Source: Limisphaerales bacterium (GTDB lineage: Bacteria; Verrucomicrobiota; Verrucomicrobiia; Limisphaerales; UBA11358). Taken from it: DNA of 26,126 nucleotides. Under the pieces are notes generated by a model that worked only from the letters and a program-made list of their open reading frames with translations, was not told the DNA's origin and ran no database searches. The position numbers were made by a program, and so were the translations under genes. The stretch lies in NCBI GenBank assembly GCA_003133815.1, contig PKZR01000201.1:1-26126 (forward strand), given 5' to 3'. The stretch's first letter is position 1. Every line of letters begins with the position of its first letter. Shown in pieces: positions 13,782 through 23,200 of this stretch.

Positions 13782-14749
13782 GCAAATTTTTTTCCTTCAT
13801 CCTGCATTCCCGGCTGGAAAATGTGATGGCGGTGGCGGTTTCCACGGCGCTATTGGTTCTATTGCTGACCACGCGACTTTTTCATTCATTCAGCTTTGGG
13901 CCTCTCGATTTTATTTTCATCATGCTGCCAATCGGCATTTTGGGTGTAAAAAGCCTTTTGGGCCTACTTTTGTCACCGGAAAGCAACGCTGGCGAAGACA
14001 TGGCACCTACAAAATATCTGGTTCTTTTCTTTCAACCCCTCTTAAAAATTGTTCGCGATTGGTTTCCATTTCTGCTTTTAAGCGCTTGCTATTATTCCCT
14101 GTATACGAATCTGGCGTTGCGAATAAGCCCTCACACTGTTGATCTGGAATTATCAAAAATTGACGCTTCAATCCTCGGAAACCAAGCGTCTTTTCTGCTC
14201 GAACCGTTCATCCATCCCTGGCTTACGGATTTCCTAAATTCCATCTATTTTTCCCATATGCTCATCTTTCCAGGCGTTGCCTTATATTTTTACCTGGCCG
14301 GGGAGGAAAAGGCGTTCCGTCGCCTGATGATGGGCTTCCTGACCATCATGTTGATGGGAATGATCAGTTACCTGCTTTTCCCGGCAGTTGGCCCTGTGAA
14401 ATTTTTTGCCGATCAATACACCCGCGATTTGCAGGGACAGATGCTAAGCCGCACTGCAGATTATATCATAAATGTTGGCCGTGTTGGTTTTGACTGCTTT
14501 CCCTCGCTTCACGTTGGCATCCCTTTGCTGCTTTCGTTTTATTTGCGTGATTATCGCAGGAAAATGTTTATTCCCGCGATGATTTATGTGGCCCTTATGT
14601 GTATTGCTACAATTTATCTGCGTTACCACTATCTCATAGACGTGATTGCTGCTTTTGCCTACGCGCCCGCCGCATATTTTCTGAATGACTTTCTTCTGCA
14701 CCGCTGGCCGGGGGAACAAATTCAAAAACCTCCAGCCAAAAGCATTTGA
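13778..14749 (+). CDS. PAP2-family membrane phosphatase (IPC-synthase-like), copy 1
   Basis: This 323-residue integral membrane protein has six or more helices. The PAP2_3/AUR1-type active-site motifs are CFPSLHVGIPL (about residue 240) and YLRYHYLIDV (about 285), giving the His, His and Asp triad. An upstream Lys/Arg-containing segment is KYLVLFFQPLLKIVRDW. Relatives transfer or remove phosphate head groups of lipids at the outer face of the inner membrane. The substrate here is unknown. It overlaps the frameshifted helical-repeat gene by ATGA. By eye about two of three residues match the second copy at 15882, so the duplication is old. The base composition looks more AT-rich than that of the second copy. 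Confidence 0.85.
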   Translation: MSKFFSFILHSRLENVMAVAVSTALLVLLLTTRLFHSFSFGPLDFIFIMLPIGILGVKSLLGLLLSPESNAGEDMAPTKYLVLFFQPLLKIVRDWFPFLLLSACYYSLYTNLALRISPHTVDLELSKIDASILGNQASFLLEPFIHPWLTDFLNSIYFSHMLIFPGVALYFYLAGEEKAFRRLMMGFLTIMLMGMISYLLFPAVGPVKFFADQYTRDLQGQMLSRTADYIINVGRVGFDCFPSLHVGIPLLLSFYLRDYRRKMFIPAMIYVALMCIATIYLRYHYLIDVIAAFAYAPAAYFLNDFLLHRWPGEQIQKPPAKSI

Positions 14750-14757
14750 CCGACTCA

Positions 14758-14792
14758 AGTTGAACTTGAAACTTGAAACCTTAAGCTTGAAA
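14758..14792. repeat. CTTGAAA heptamer micro-array before gatC
   Basis: CTTGAAA occurs at 14765, 14772 and 14786, with the related CCTTAAG at 14779. All are in exact 7-base register and fill most of the 52-base gap before gatC. The related string ACTTGAAAC also lies immediately before the gatA start (16870-16878). Confidence 0.6.
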
Positions 14793-14801
14793 CTCACATT
14801 T

Positions 14802-15089
14802 ATGGCTGCCGCTGAAATTGACATCAAATACGTCGCGCATCTCGCGCGCATCTCGATCACGGTCGACGAGGAATCAAAACTCGCCGCGCAACTCGGCGGC
14901 ATCCTTGGCTACATCGAAAAGCTGAAGGAACTCGACGTGACTAAAGTCGAGCCGACCGCGCACGCGGTTCCCATGGTCAATGTCACGCGTCCCGACGAAG
15001 TCCGTCCATCGCTGCCGCACGAAGACGCGCTGCGCAATGCCCCCAAACAGGCCGGCGGACTTTTCATGGTTCCAAAAATTGTGGAGTGA
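14802..15089 (+). CDS. gatC: Glutamyl-tRNA(Gln)/aspartyl-tRNA(Asn) amidotransferase subunit C
   Basis: GatC is the small scaffold that wraps GatA and GatB in the enzyme that amidates misacylated Glu-tRNA(Gln) or Asp-tRNA(Asn). The 95 residues show the family pattern: IKYVAHLARISITVDEESKL, LGGILGYIEKLKELD, then TKVEPTAHAV, the Pro-Asp-Glu-Val-Arg strand, and the terminal GGLFMVPKIVE. The ATG at 14802 gives the usual length. The frame is open upstream, but those residues read as repeat-derived sequence. It lies between two copies of the helical-repeat/PAP2 cassette, only four bases before the second, rather than directly before gatA. Confidence 0.95.
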   Translation: MAAAEIDIKYVAHLARISITVDEESKLAAQLGGILGYIEKLKELDVTKVEPTAHAVPMVNVTRPDEVRPSLPHEDALRNAPKQAGGLFMVPKIVE

Positions 15090-15093
15090 AAAC

Positions 15094-15876
15094 ATGCCGG
15101 ACATAGGCAATTACACGGAGACCACGGAACTGGTCCTCGGCGAGGCGGGCAAGTATTTTACCGTGCTGCTGTTTTCCGTTCTGGCGATCCGGCTCTGGCG
15201 AAGAGTATCTGGAAATTTCGGCGCGAACAGAACAAAGGATTTGTTGTCTGCGGCGCTGGCGACATTGATGGCTTGCGGCATCGGATACTTCTCCGTGTGT
15301 CGAAGCCTGGGCAAACTTTATTCACATTATGCGATGAACGCCTTCCGCCAGAACCGGCCCCTGCAGGCGCTTGCGCTGTTTGAAATATCGTCGAAATACC
15401 GTAAAAGCGCCGACACACTGGGACAGGAAGGCGTTTGTCTTCTATTTTTGGGAGCTCCGGATCAAGGCAGATTTGCAATCGAAAAAGCCGGGACACTGCG
15501 CAAAGGCAAAAACACATCCTTCGAACAGTATTATGAAGGTGTGTATTATTTTACCCAGGGACAAAAAAGCAATTCCGTTCCATTGCTCAATGCGGCATCG
15601 GCCGATCCGGTTTATCTTTGGGATGTATCCAAGCTTTTAGCAATCATGCTTTTAGATGAGAACCGCGTTGCGGACGCCATGCACTGGATGAAACCTTATA
15701 TGCAGGCTGAAGTCACGGACAGCGATCAGGCATATATCATGGCTTCCCTCAAACTGGCTGAAGGAAAGAAACCTGAGGCCCAGGCGATCATGGACAAATT
15801 CCCGACACAGGAAGAGGACGGGTCGCTGGCGGGAAAAGCCCGGTTTGAAAAACTGCGGGCGCAAATAAACCGCTGA
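15094..15876 (+). CDS. Membrane-anchored helical-repeat (TPR-like) protein, copy 2
   Basis: This is the intact 260-residue paralogue of the broken gene at 12973. After a short lead (MPDIGNYTETTELVLGEAGK) come two hydrophobic helices at about 21-38 and 52-72 (KYFTVLLFSVLAIRLW, ALATLMACGIGYFSVC). The rest is a helical-repeat region with alternating small and aromatic residues, such as AMNAFRQNRPLQALALFEIS, GVCLLFLGAPDQGRFAIEKA and YEGVYYFTQGQ. These look like TPR-type pairs in which full consensus is weak. The ATG at 15094 is chosen because it aligns with the start of copy 1 and lies four bases after gatC. Its stop is five bases before the PAP2 partner. Probably a scaffold or interaction partner for that phosphatase; this is inference from linkage alone. 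Confidence 0.75.
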   Translation: MPDIGNYTETTELVLGEAGKYFTVLLFSVLAIRLWRRVSGNFGANRTKDLLSAALATLMACGIGYFSVCRSLGKLYSHYAMNAFRQNRPLQALALFEISSKYRKSADTLGQEGVCLLFLGAPDQGRFAIEKAGTLRKGKNTSFEQYYEGVYYFTQGQKSNSVPLLNAASADPVYLWDVSKLLAIMLLDENRVADAMHWMKPYMQAEVTDSDQAYIMASLKLAEGKKPEAQAIMDKFPTQEEDGSLAGKARFEKLRAQINR

Positions 15877-15881
15877 TTATT

Positions 15882-16874
15882 ATGCTGCGAAATTTCACCC
15901 GATTTGTCCTGCATTGCCGTTTGGAAGACGTGATGGCGGCGGGGGTTTCCATGCTGCTTCTGGTATTTTTCCTCACCACGCGTCTTTTCGTTTCATTCCA
16001 ATTGCAGGGTCACGATTTCATTTTCATCCTGCTGCCCGTCGGCATTTTGGGAATAAAATGTCTGCTGGAAATGCTCCTGGCCTCGGACTCCAAAACCGGA
16101 AACAACCTCGATACTGGAAAATATCTGGTCGCCTTTTTTAAGCCACTGGTCAAAATCGTTCGCGACTGGTTTCCATTCCTGCTCCTGAGCGCCTGCTATT
16201 ATGCACTGTACACCAACCTGATGCTGCGGGTGAATCCACACACGGCGGATGCGTTCCTGTCAAAAATAGACGCCTCGCTTCTTGGCAACCAGGCGTCCTT
16301 TCTCCTCCAACCGTGGATCAACCCCTGGACCACGGATTTCTTGAGTCTTGTCTATTTTTCTTACGTTTTTACGCTGCCGGGTGTCGCCTTGTATTTCTAC
16401 CTGGCAAAAGAGGCGAAAGCATTTCGACGTATCATGATGGGCTACCTCACCCTCATGTTGATGGCCATCATCAGTTATTTGCTGGTGCCAGCCATTGGCC
16501 CTGACGAATTTTTTGCCGATCAATACACCAGTGATCTGAACGGACACCAGGTAATCCGCGGAGTGGATTATATCATGCGCGTGGGGCGGGTCGGCTATGA
16601 TTGTTTTCCATCGCTGCATGTCGGCATTCCCCTGCTCCTGAGCCTTTATTTGTTCAGCTACCGCAAAAAGGCGTTCATGCCCGCGCTGGTTTACGTCGCG
16701 CTCATGTGTTGCGCAACCCTCTATTTGCGCTATCACTATCTCGTGGATGTCATCGCCTCATTTGCCTACGCCCCGGCCGCCTACCGGCTGAATGATTTTC
16801 TGCTGGGACGGTGGCCGGGTGAAAAAATCCAAATGCAACCACCCAAACCAATAGATATAAAAACTGCGACTTGA
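15882..16874 (+). CDS. PAP2-family membrane phosphatase (IPC-synthase-like), copy 2
   Basis: This 330-residue paralogue of the gene at 13778 has the same motifs: KIVRDWFPFLLLSACYY, CFPSLHVGIPLLLS and YLRYHYLVDVI. The His/His/Asp catalytic set is therefore intact. Conserved non-catalytic blocks are also shared (SKIDASLLGNQASFLLQP, LPGVALYFYLA). This suggests that both copies keep the same topology and activity. The N-terminus starts with a cytoplasmic stretch and the C-terminus ends in a Pro/Lys-rich tail. It is tightly packed between the helical-repeat partner and gatA, five bases before the gatA ATG, so it is very probably cotranscribed with gatC and gatA. The lipid substrate is unknown; undecaprenyl-pyrophosphate or phosphatidate phosphatase activity would be reasonable candidates. 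Confidence 0.85.
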   Translation: MLRNFTRFVLHCRLEDVMAAGVSMLLLVFFLTTRLFVSFQLQGHDFIFILLPVGILGIKCLLEMLLASDSKTGNNLDTGKYLVAFFKPLVKIVRDWFPFLLLSACYYALYTNLMLRVNPHTADAFLSKIDASLLGNQASFLLQPWINPWTTDFLSLVYFSYVFTLPGVALYFYLAKEAKAFRRIMMGYLTLMLMAIISYLLVPAIGPDEFFADQYTSDLNGHQVIRGVDYIMRVGRVGYDCFPSLHVGIPLLLSLYLFSYRKKAFMPALVYVALMCCATLYLRYHYLVDVIASFAYAPAAYRLNDFLLGRWPGEKIQMQPPKPIDIKTAT

Positions 16875-16879
16875 AACGC

Positions 16880-18334
16880 ATGTTAAACCAACTCACCATT
16901 TCCAAACTCGCCGCCAAACTCGCAGGCCGCGAAGTCTCCGCACGCGAAGCCATGCAGTCGTGCCTCGACCAGATTGAACGCGTGGACGGCAATATCCACG
17001 CCTTCATTAGCCACGATGCCGCCGACGCGCTCGCACAGGCGGACGCGGCGGACAAGGACATTTCCGCTGGCGTTCAAAAACCGTTGCTGGGAATTCCCAT
17101 CGCCATCAAAGATGTTCTCGCCGTCAAAAACCAGCCGCTCAACTGCGGCTCAAAAATCCTGGGCAAATTCATTTCGCCGTATGACGCCGCGGCAATTGAA
17201 AAACTAAAATCGGCCGGCGCAATAGTTTTTGGCCGCCTGAACATGGATGAATTCGCAATGGGCAGCTCCACGGAAAATTCCGCGTTCGGCGTCACGCGCA
17301 ATCCATGGGACACCATGCGAATTCCCGGCGGGTCGTCCGGCGGCTCGGCGGCGGCGGTCGCGGCGGACGAGTGCATCGCCAGTTTGGGAACAGATACCGG
17401 AGGCTCCATCCGCCAGCCGGCGGCGTTGTGCGGCTGTGTCGGCCTGAAGCCCACCTACGGTCGCATTTCACGCTATGGACTCGTCGCGTTTGCGTCGTCA
17501 CTGGACCAAATCGGGCCGTTCACCAAGGACGTCCATGATTCGGCGACGTTGCTCGGCGTATTGAGCGGCGTTGACCTGCGGGATTCGACAAGCGTGCCGC
17601 AGCCCGTTCCGAATTATATTGCCGCGCTCGACGGAAAAATCAAAGGTCTGAAACTCGGCCTGCCGAAGGAATACATGATTGGGGGGCTCGACGCGGAAGT
17701 GAAGGCCGCCGTGGACGCCGCCGTCAAAAAATTTCAGAATCTCGGCGCAGAAATCGTGGAGATTTCCCTGCCGCACACAGATTATGCAGTCGCAACTTAT
17801 TATATTATTGCGACGGCGGAAGCCTCGGCAAACCTGGCACGCTTCGACGGCATCCGTTACGGCGCGCGGATTGACGGGAACGATCCGACGGAACTTTACA
17901 GCAGGACGCGAGGCGCGGGTTTTGGAGCGGAAGTGAAACGGAGAATAATTTTGGGAACCTACGTTTTGAGCAGCGGATATTACGATGCATATTATCTGCG
18001 CGCCCAGAAGGTCCGCACCTTAATTCGAAACGATTTTCTCAGGGCGTTTGAAACGGTGGATGCCATCGTCACGCCGACTTCGCCGACGGCAGCGTTCAAA
18101 ATTGGAGAAAAATCCAACGACCCGTTGCAGATGTATTTGTCCGACATTTTCACGATTTCATGCAACCTTGCAGGCATTTGCGGCATCAGCATTCCGTGCG
18201 GGTTCACCAAGTCACCCAAACTGCCCATCGGCCTGCAACTGCTAGGCAAGCCGTTCGGCGAGGAAATGCTTTTGAAAGCCGCTCATGCGTATGAGCAGAA
18301 TACATTGTGGCATCAGGAGAAACCCCCAGTTTGA
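16880..18334 (+). CDS. gatA: Glutamyl-tRNA(Gln) amidotransferase subunit A
   Basis: GatA is the amidase subunit that releases ammonia from glutamine for transamidation. The 484 residues carry the amidase-signature triad Lys-cisSer-Ser: K77 in GIPIAIKDVL, S152 in PGGSSGGSAAAV and S176 in TDTGGSIRQP. This is followed by CVGLKPTYGRISRYGLVAFA and SLDQIGPFTKDV. The Tyr and Arg residues of the glutamine pocket also appear in place (YYDAYYLRAQKVRTL). The ATG at 16880 is preferred over the TTG at 16871, which overlaps the PAP2 stop. The gene is not next to gatB, which lies about 5.2 kb downstream beyond an efflux operon. Confidence 0.97.
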   Translation: MLNQLTISKLAAKLAGREVSAREAMQSCLDQIERVDGNIHAFISHDAADALAQADAADKDISAGVQKPLLGIPIAIKDVLAVKNQPLNCGSKILGKFISPYDAAAIEKLKSAGAIVFGRLNMDEFAMGSSTENSAFGVTRNPWDTMRIPGGSSGGSAAAVAADECIASLGTDTGGSIRQPAALCGCVGLKPTYGRISRYGLVAFASSLDQIGPFTKDVHDSATLLGVLSGVDLRDSTSVPQPVPNYIAALDGKIKGLKLGLPKEYMIGGLDAEVKAAVDAAVKKFQNLGAEIVEISLPHTDYAVATYYIIATAEASANLARFDGIRYGARIDGNDPTELYSRTRGAGFGAEVKRRIILGTYVLSSGYYDAYYLRAQKVRTLIRNDFLRAFETVDAIVTPTSPTAAFKIGEKSNDPLQMYLSDIFTISCNLAGICGISIPCGFTKSPKLPIGLQLLGKPFGEEMLLKAAHAYEQNTLWHQEKPPV

Positions 18335-18389
18335 ACGAGGAAACCAACCCCCGGAAAGAGATCTCCGGCTCAAACCCGCCGTCCGCAGA

Positions 18390-18434
18390 TTGAACAAATA
18401 TGGGCTTGCGTTTAAAGTAACTTGATGGTTACTT
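18390..18434 (+). promoter_or_regulatory. Promoter and palindromic operator of the TetR-efflux unit
   Basis: TTGAAC (18390-18395) and TAAAGT (18413-18418), 17 bases apart, form a plausible promoter with four of six consensus matches in each box. Overlapping the -10 is the perfect palindrome AAGTAAC-TTGATG-GTTACTT (18415-18434), with 7-bp arms and a 6-bp spacer. This is the size expected for a TetR-family dimer. It ends ten bases before the ATG of the TetR gene, consistent with autorepression. Confidence 0.7.
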
Positions 18435-18444
18435 ATGACGACGC

Positions 18445-19092
18445 ATGACGAGATCCGCCAGGGCCGAAAACACACCGCCGCGCAATGCCGAACGTTCGCG
18501 CGAGCGCATCCTGTCCGCCGCGCTCAAGGAGTTCGCCGCAAAGGGATTCGCAGGCGCGCGCGTGGATGTGATTGCACGCCAGGCGGCTATCAACAAGCGG
18601 ATGCTCTACCATTATTTCGGCAACAAGGAAAAATTGTTTCGCGCGGTCCTTCAACAGAAAATCGCCGAACGTCGCTCATGGGGGCTTAACCTGTCCAGCG
18701 ACCCCGCAGTCCGGCTGCCGTTCTGGTTCAAGACAGCTTGCGCCGATGCCGACTGGATCCGACTCCTCGAATGGGAGGCGCTGCAAAGCGACGGGCAAAA
18801 GGTGATCGACGAAAAGGAGCGGCGCGCGCTGGCGATGGACTGGGTGAAACGCCTTCGCCAACGGCAGAAACACGGTGAAGTTTCAGCCGAGTTTGACGCA
18901 CGGCATCTGGCGCTGGCAATGCAGTCGCTGACCATGTATCCGATGGCATTTCCACAACTGACGCGATTCATCATGGGCCGGCCAATTGACGACCCTAAAT
19001 TCCAGAAGGCGCACGCCGCGTTTTTGAAGCAATTCGCCGCAGCCTTCCGGCCCATGAACGCGCAGAGGGTCAAAATCAATTTTGCGAAATGA
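18445..19092 (+). CDS. TetR/AcrR-family transcriptional regulator
   Basis: This is a 215-residue repressor. Residues 14-62 are the TetR helix-turn-helix: RSRERILSAALKEFAAKGFA, then ARVDVIARQAAINKRMLYHY and FGNKEKLFRAVL. The C-terminal two-thirds is an all-helical ligand and dimer domain with several Trp residues (ADWIRLLEWEALQ), similar in outline to AcrR-type regulators. It overlaps the membrane fusion protein gene by ATGA and should repress the efflux unit through the palindrome at 18415-18434. The inducer is unknown, probably a pump substrate. The earlier ATG at 18435 is in another frame and gives no helix-turn-helix. Confidence 0.93.
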   Translation: MTRSARAENTPPRNAERSRERILSAALKEFAAKGFAGARVDVIARQAAINKRMLYHYFGNKEKLFRAVLQQKIAERRSWGLNLSSDPAVRLPFWFKTACADADWIRLLEWEALQSDGQKVIDEKERRALAMDWVKRLRQRQKHGEVSAEFDARHLALAMQSLTMYPMAFPQLTRFIMGRPIDDPKFQKAHAAFLKQFAAAFRPMNAQRVKINFAK

Positions 19093-20228
19093 ATAACGGC
19101 ATGAAAAAATCCATTTTGATTCCGGCAACCGCCGCTGTGGTTGTGGTGATGCTGGCCGTCGGCTGCTCGGCAAAAAAAACCAATCCGGTCGCGGGCGCGC
19201 CCGTTCTGGTAACGCAGGCATACACAACCAATCTGCCGGTGCAAATCGACCCGCCGCCCGTCGGACATGTGATGCCGGTTTCAACAGCGACGATTCATTC
19301 GCAAATCGGCGGGATCATCAGCGAGGTGCATTTCAAGGAAGGCTCGGAGGTGAAATCGAACGATTTGCTGTTCACAATTGATCCGCGGCCGTCGCAGGCG
19401 GCGCTCGACCAAGCGCGCGCCAATCTCGAACGCGACTCCGGGCAGTTGGAATATCAAAAGGCCAATTATTCGCGCGATCAAAAGTTGCTCGCGGCCAAAA
19501 TTATTTCGCAGGATCAATTTGACACGGACACAGCCAGCCGCGATGCGGCGACCGGCACGGTGGCGGCGGACAAGGCGGCCATCACCAACGCGCTCTTGAA
19601 CCTGGAATTTTGCCAGATCCGTTCGTCGATTGATGGCAAAACGGGCAGCCTGCTGGCTTTCGCCGGCAATGTCGTCAAGGCACCCGACGATGTGTTGCTG
19701 ACAATCAACCAGATTCATCCCATTTACGTCCAGTTCGCGGTACCGGAGCAATACCTGCCGGAAATCAAAAAACAGATGCGCGGGAAGGCGCTCGCGGTAA
19801 AGGCGACATTTGAAAACATGGACGGGCCGCCGTCGCAGGGCGAACTGACTTTTGTGGACAATTCCGTGGATGAAACGACAGGGACGATCCTGCTGAAAGC
19901 GACATTTCCAAATGAGGACGATGCACTATGGCCGGGACAATTTGTGAACGTCACGCTGACGCTGTCGGAATTGACGAATGCGGTTGTCGTGCCGTCACAG
20001 GTGGTGCAAACGGGACAAAACGGCGATTTCATCTATGTCGTCAAAGCGGATCAAACGGTTGAAATGCGGCCGGTGCAAACCGGAATCACATTCAACAACA
20101 AGACGGTTGTTCTAACGGGATTGAAATCCGGCGAAACAGTCGTGACCGACGGTCAATTGCGTTTGGCACCCAAAATGAAAGTTACGGTCAAAAGCGCCGT
20201 CGCAGCTTCGAGCACAAACGCGCCATGA
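19089..20228 (+). CDS. RND efflux periplasmic adaptor (membrane fusion protein)
   Basis: This 379-residue adaptor links the RND pump to an outer-membrane channel. The N-terminus (MKKSILIPATAAVVVVML...AVGCSAK) looks like a lipoprotein signal with C26 as lipidation site, although Ala rather than Leu is at -3. The lipoyl/barrel-sandwich half-motifs are at HSQIGGIISEVHFKEGSEVK and IRSSIDGKTGSLLAFAGNVV. Between them is a helical hairpin (ALDQARANLERDSGQLEYQK). The beta-barrel and membrane-proximal domains follow, with the family wording WPGQFVNVTLTL and VVPSQVVQTGQNG. It starts in an ATGA overlap with the TetR gene and ends in another with the pump. An alternative start at 19101 would shorten it by four residues. 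Confidence 0.95.
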   Translation: MNNGMKKSILIPATAAVVVVMLAVGCSAKKTNPVAGAPVLVTQAYTTNLPVQIDPPPVGHVMPVSTATIHSQIGGIISEVHFKEGSEVKSNDLLFTIDPRPSQAALDQARANLERDSGQLEYQKANYSRDQKLLAAKIISQDQFDTDTASRDAATGTVAADKAAITNALLNLEFCQIRSSIDGKTGSLLAFAGNVVKAPDDVLLTINQIHPIYVQFAVPEQYLPEIKKQMRGKALAVKATFENMDGPPSQGELTFVDNSVDETTGTILLKATFPNEDDALWPGQFVNVTLTLSELTNAVVVPSQVVQTGQNGDFIYVVKADQTVEMRPVQTGITFNNKTVVLTGLKSGETVVTDGQLRLAPKMKVTVKSAVAASSTNAP

Positions 20229-23200
20229 GCGTTCCCGAACTTTTCATCCGCCGGCCTGTGATGACCACTTTGGTCATGGCGGGTATTTTGCTTTTTGGCC
20301 TTGTCGGTTTTCGCCAGTTGCCCGTCAGCGATTTACCGAGCGTGGATTATCCGACGATCCAGGTCTCGGCAAGTTTGCCTGGCGCGAGTCCTCAAACGAT
20401 GGCTTCGGCGGTGGCGACGCCGCTGGAAAAACAGTTCTCCACCATCGCGGGTGTGGACAACATGTCGTCCGTCAGCTCGGTCGGCTCGGCGTCAATCACG
20501 ATTCAATTCTCGCTCGACCGCAACATTGACGCGGCGGCGGAGGACGTGAACGCGGCAATTGCAAAAGCGGCGAAACAATTGCCGGTGAACATGCCATCGC
20601 CGCCGACTTATCAAAAAGTAAATCCAGCGGATTCGCCGATCATTTTTCTGTCAATGTCATCGACAACGCTGCCGATGTCGGACGTGGATAATTACGCGGA
20701 AAATCTTCTCGCGGAGCAGATTTCGCAAATCAACGGCGTCGCTCAAGTCGGTGTTTTTGGCGCGCAGCCATACGCAGTTCGCATTCAAGTTGACCCGAAC
20801 AAACTTGCGGCTTACGGACTCGGCATTGATCAAGTCGAGCAGGCGGTCGAGGCGGCCAACGTGAATCAGCCGCTTGGAACGCTTTACGGAAAGCATCAGG
20901 CGTTTGTCGTGCAGGCGAGCGGCCAGCTCAAAGTGGCGGCTGATTTTCGCCCGATGATTGTCGCATATCGCAACGGCAATCCAATCCGGCTTCAGCAATT
21001 GGGCAACGTCCTCGACAGCGTGCAAAACGACAAGGCGGAGGCGTGGGTTGACAGCACCCCCGCCGTCATTCTGGCCGTCCAGCGACAACCGGGTGCGAAC
21101 ACGGTTGAAGTGGTGGACAACATCAAAAAATTGCTGCCTCAATTCCGCAACGTGGTTCCGGCGGCGGTGAAACTCGACGTGGTCATTGACCGATCGTTGG
21201 TCATCCGCAAATCGGTGTCGGACGTTGAACATACTTTGTTTCTTGCCGTGTGCCTCGTCATCATGGTCATTTTCATTTTCCTGCGGAATCTTTCTGCAAC
21301 AGTCATCCCCAGCCTCGCGTTGCCGATGTCCATCATCGGCACGTTCGCGGCAATGGCGTTGCTCAATTACAGCCTCGACAATCTTTCGCTCATGGCGCTG
21401 ACGTTGTGCGTCGGCTTCGTCGTGGACGACGCCATCGTCATGCTCGAAAACATCGTGCGCCACATGGAAATGGGCGAACCAGCGATGGAGGCCGCGCTAA
21501 ACGGCTCAAAGGAAATCGGTTTCACAATCATTTCAATGACACTGTCGCTCTCGGCGGTGTTCATCCCGATTTTGTTCATGAGCGGACTGCTGGGCCGGTT
21601 GCTGCACGAATTTGCCGTGACGATTGTAGTGGCGGTTTTGATTTCTGGTTTCATTTCGCTGACGCTGACGCCAATGATGTGCAGCCGGTTCGTGCATTCG
21701 GAAAAGGAGAAAAAGCACGGGAATATTTACAATTTTTTCGAGCGTTTCTTCGATGGGTTTCGGGACAAATATGACCGCACATTGCTGATTGTCATGCGCC
21801 ATCGCGGGCTGACGATGTTTGTGTCACTGGCGATTTTCGTCGCGACGGTGTTTTTGTTCGTCGTGATTCCCAAGGGATTTTTCCCCGACGAAGACACCAG
21901 CCGGATTCAGGCCACAACCGAGGCGTCACAGGACATTTCCTACGACGCGATGCGCGCGCACCAGCTTGCCATAATGAAAATCGTCGCCGCCGATTCAAAT
22001 GTTGACGGTTTCATTTCCACCGTTGGCGCCGGCACTGGCTCGTCGGTCTTGAACAATGGCCGGATGTTTTTCCGCCTTAAAGATCCTTCGCAGCGGAAAT
22101 TGAACGCGAACCAGATCATCCAGGAATTGCGCCCCAAATTCGCGCAGATTCCGGGCATGAACGTCTATATGCAAAACCCGCCGCTCATCCGTGTCGGCGG
22201 CATGTCGAGCAAGGCGCTTTACCAATACAGTTTGCAGGACACTGACGTTAAGGAACTTTTTAACTGGGCGCCAAAATTGACGGACAAGCTGTCGCACGAA
22301 CCCGGTTTTCAGGATGTGACGACCGATCTGCAAATCGCAGCGCCGCAGGTCAACGTGCAGATTGATCGCGACAAGGCCTCCGCTCTCGGCGTCACGGCGG
22401 AGCAGATTGAAAACGGCCTCTACGACGCCTATGGCGAGCGGCAGTCTTCCACGATTTACGCTGATGTGGCCGAATACTGGGTCGTTTTCGAGGTTTTGCC
22501 GCAATTCCAGCTAGACCCCGGAGCCCTCGCGCAATTGTATATCACCAGTTCAGCGACCGGCACCAACGGCACAACCAAACTGATTCCGTTGAGCTCTGTC
22601 GCAAAATTGACGCGCACCGTCGGCCCTACGAGCATCTCGCACGTCGGCCAGTTGCCATCGGTGACCATCTCCTTCAACCTCGCTCCAGGCGTGTCGCTCG
22701 GAACTGCCGTCGGACAATTACAAAAAATCGAAACTGACATGCACCTGCCCGCATCCATTACCGGAAGTTTTCAAGGCGCTGCGGCGGTTTTTCAATCGTC
22801 GCAGGCGGGACTCCTTGCGTTGCTCATTGTTTCCATCATCGTCATCTACATCATCCTCGGAATCCTATACGAAAGCTTCATCCATCCGCTCACGATTTTG
22901 TCGGGCCTCCCCTCGGCTGGATTCGGCGCGTTGATAACATTGATTATTTATAGCTGGTGTAGCAAGGACACTCTTTATGATCTGACGCATCCTCAAAATA
23001 TAAAGGCCTTTTTCTACTCATTGGTTTCACACGCCGACCTCAATATATACGGTTATGTCGGCCTCATCATGCTTGTCGGCATCGTGAAAAAAAATGCCAT
23101 CATGATGATTGACTTCGCCATCAACGCGCAGCGCGAGCATGGCAAATCAGCCTCCGACGCGATTCACGAGGGCTGTCTGCTTCGGTTCCGCCCCATCATG

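Noticed and set aside
14685..14801. N-terminally extended GatC starting at 14685
   Set aside because: The extension overlaps the end of the PAP2 gene and the heptamer repeats. GatC proteins are about 95 residues, matching the ATG at 14802.
18340..18400. Terminator hairpin after gatA (CCGGA...TCCGG)
   Set aside because: The stem is only five base pairs with an eight-base loop and has no T-tract.
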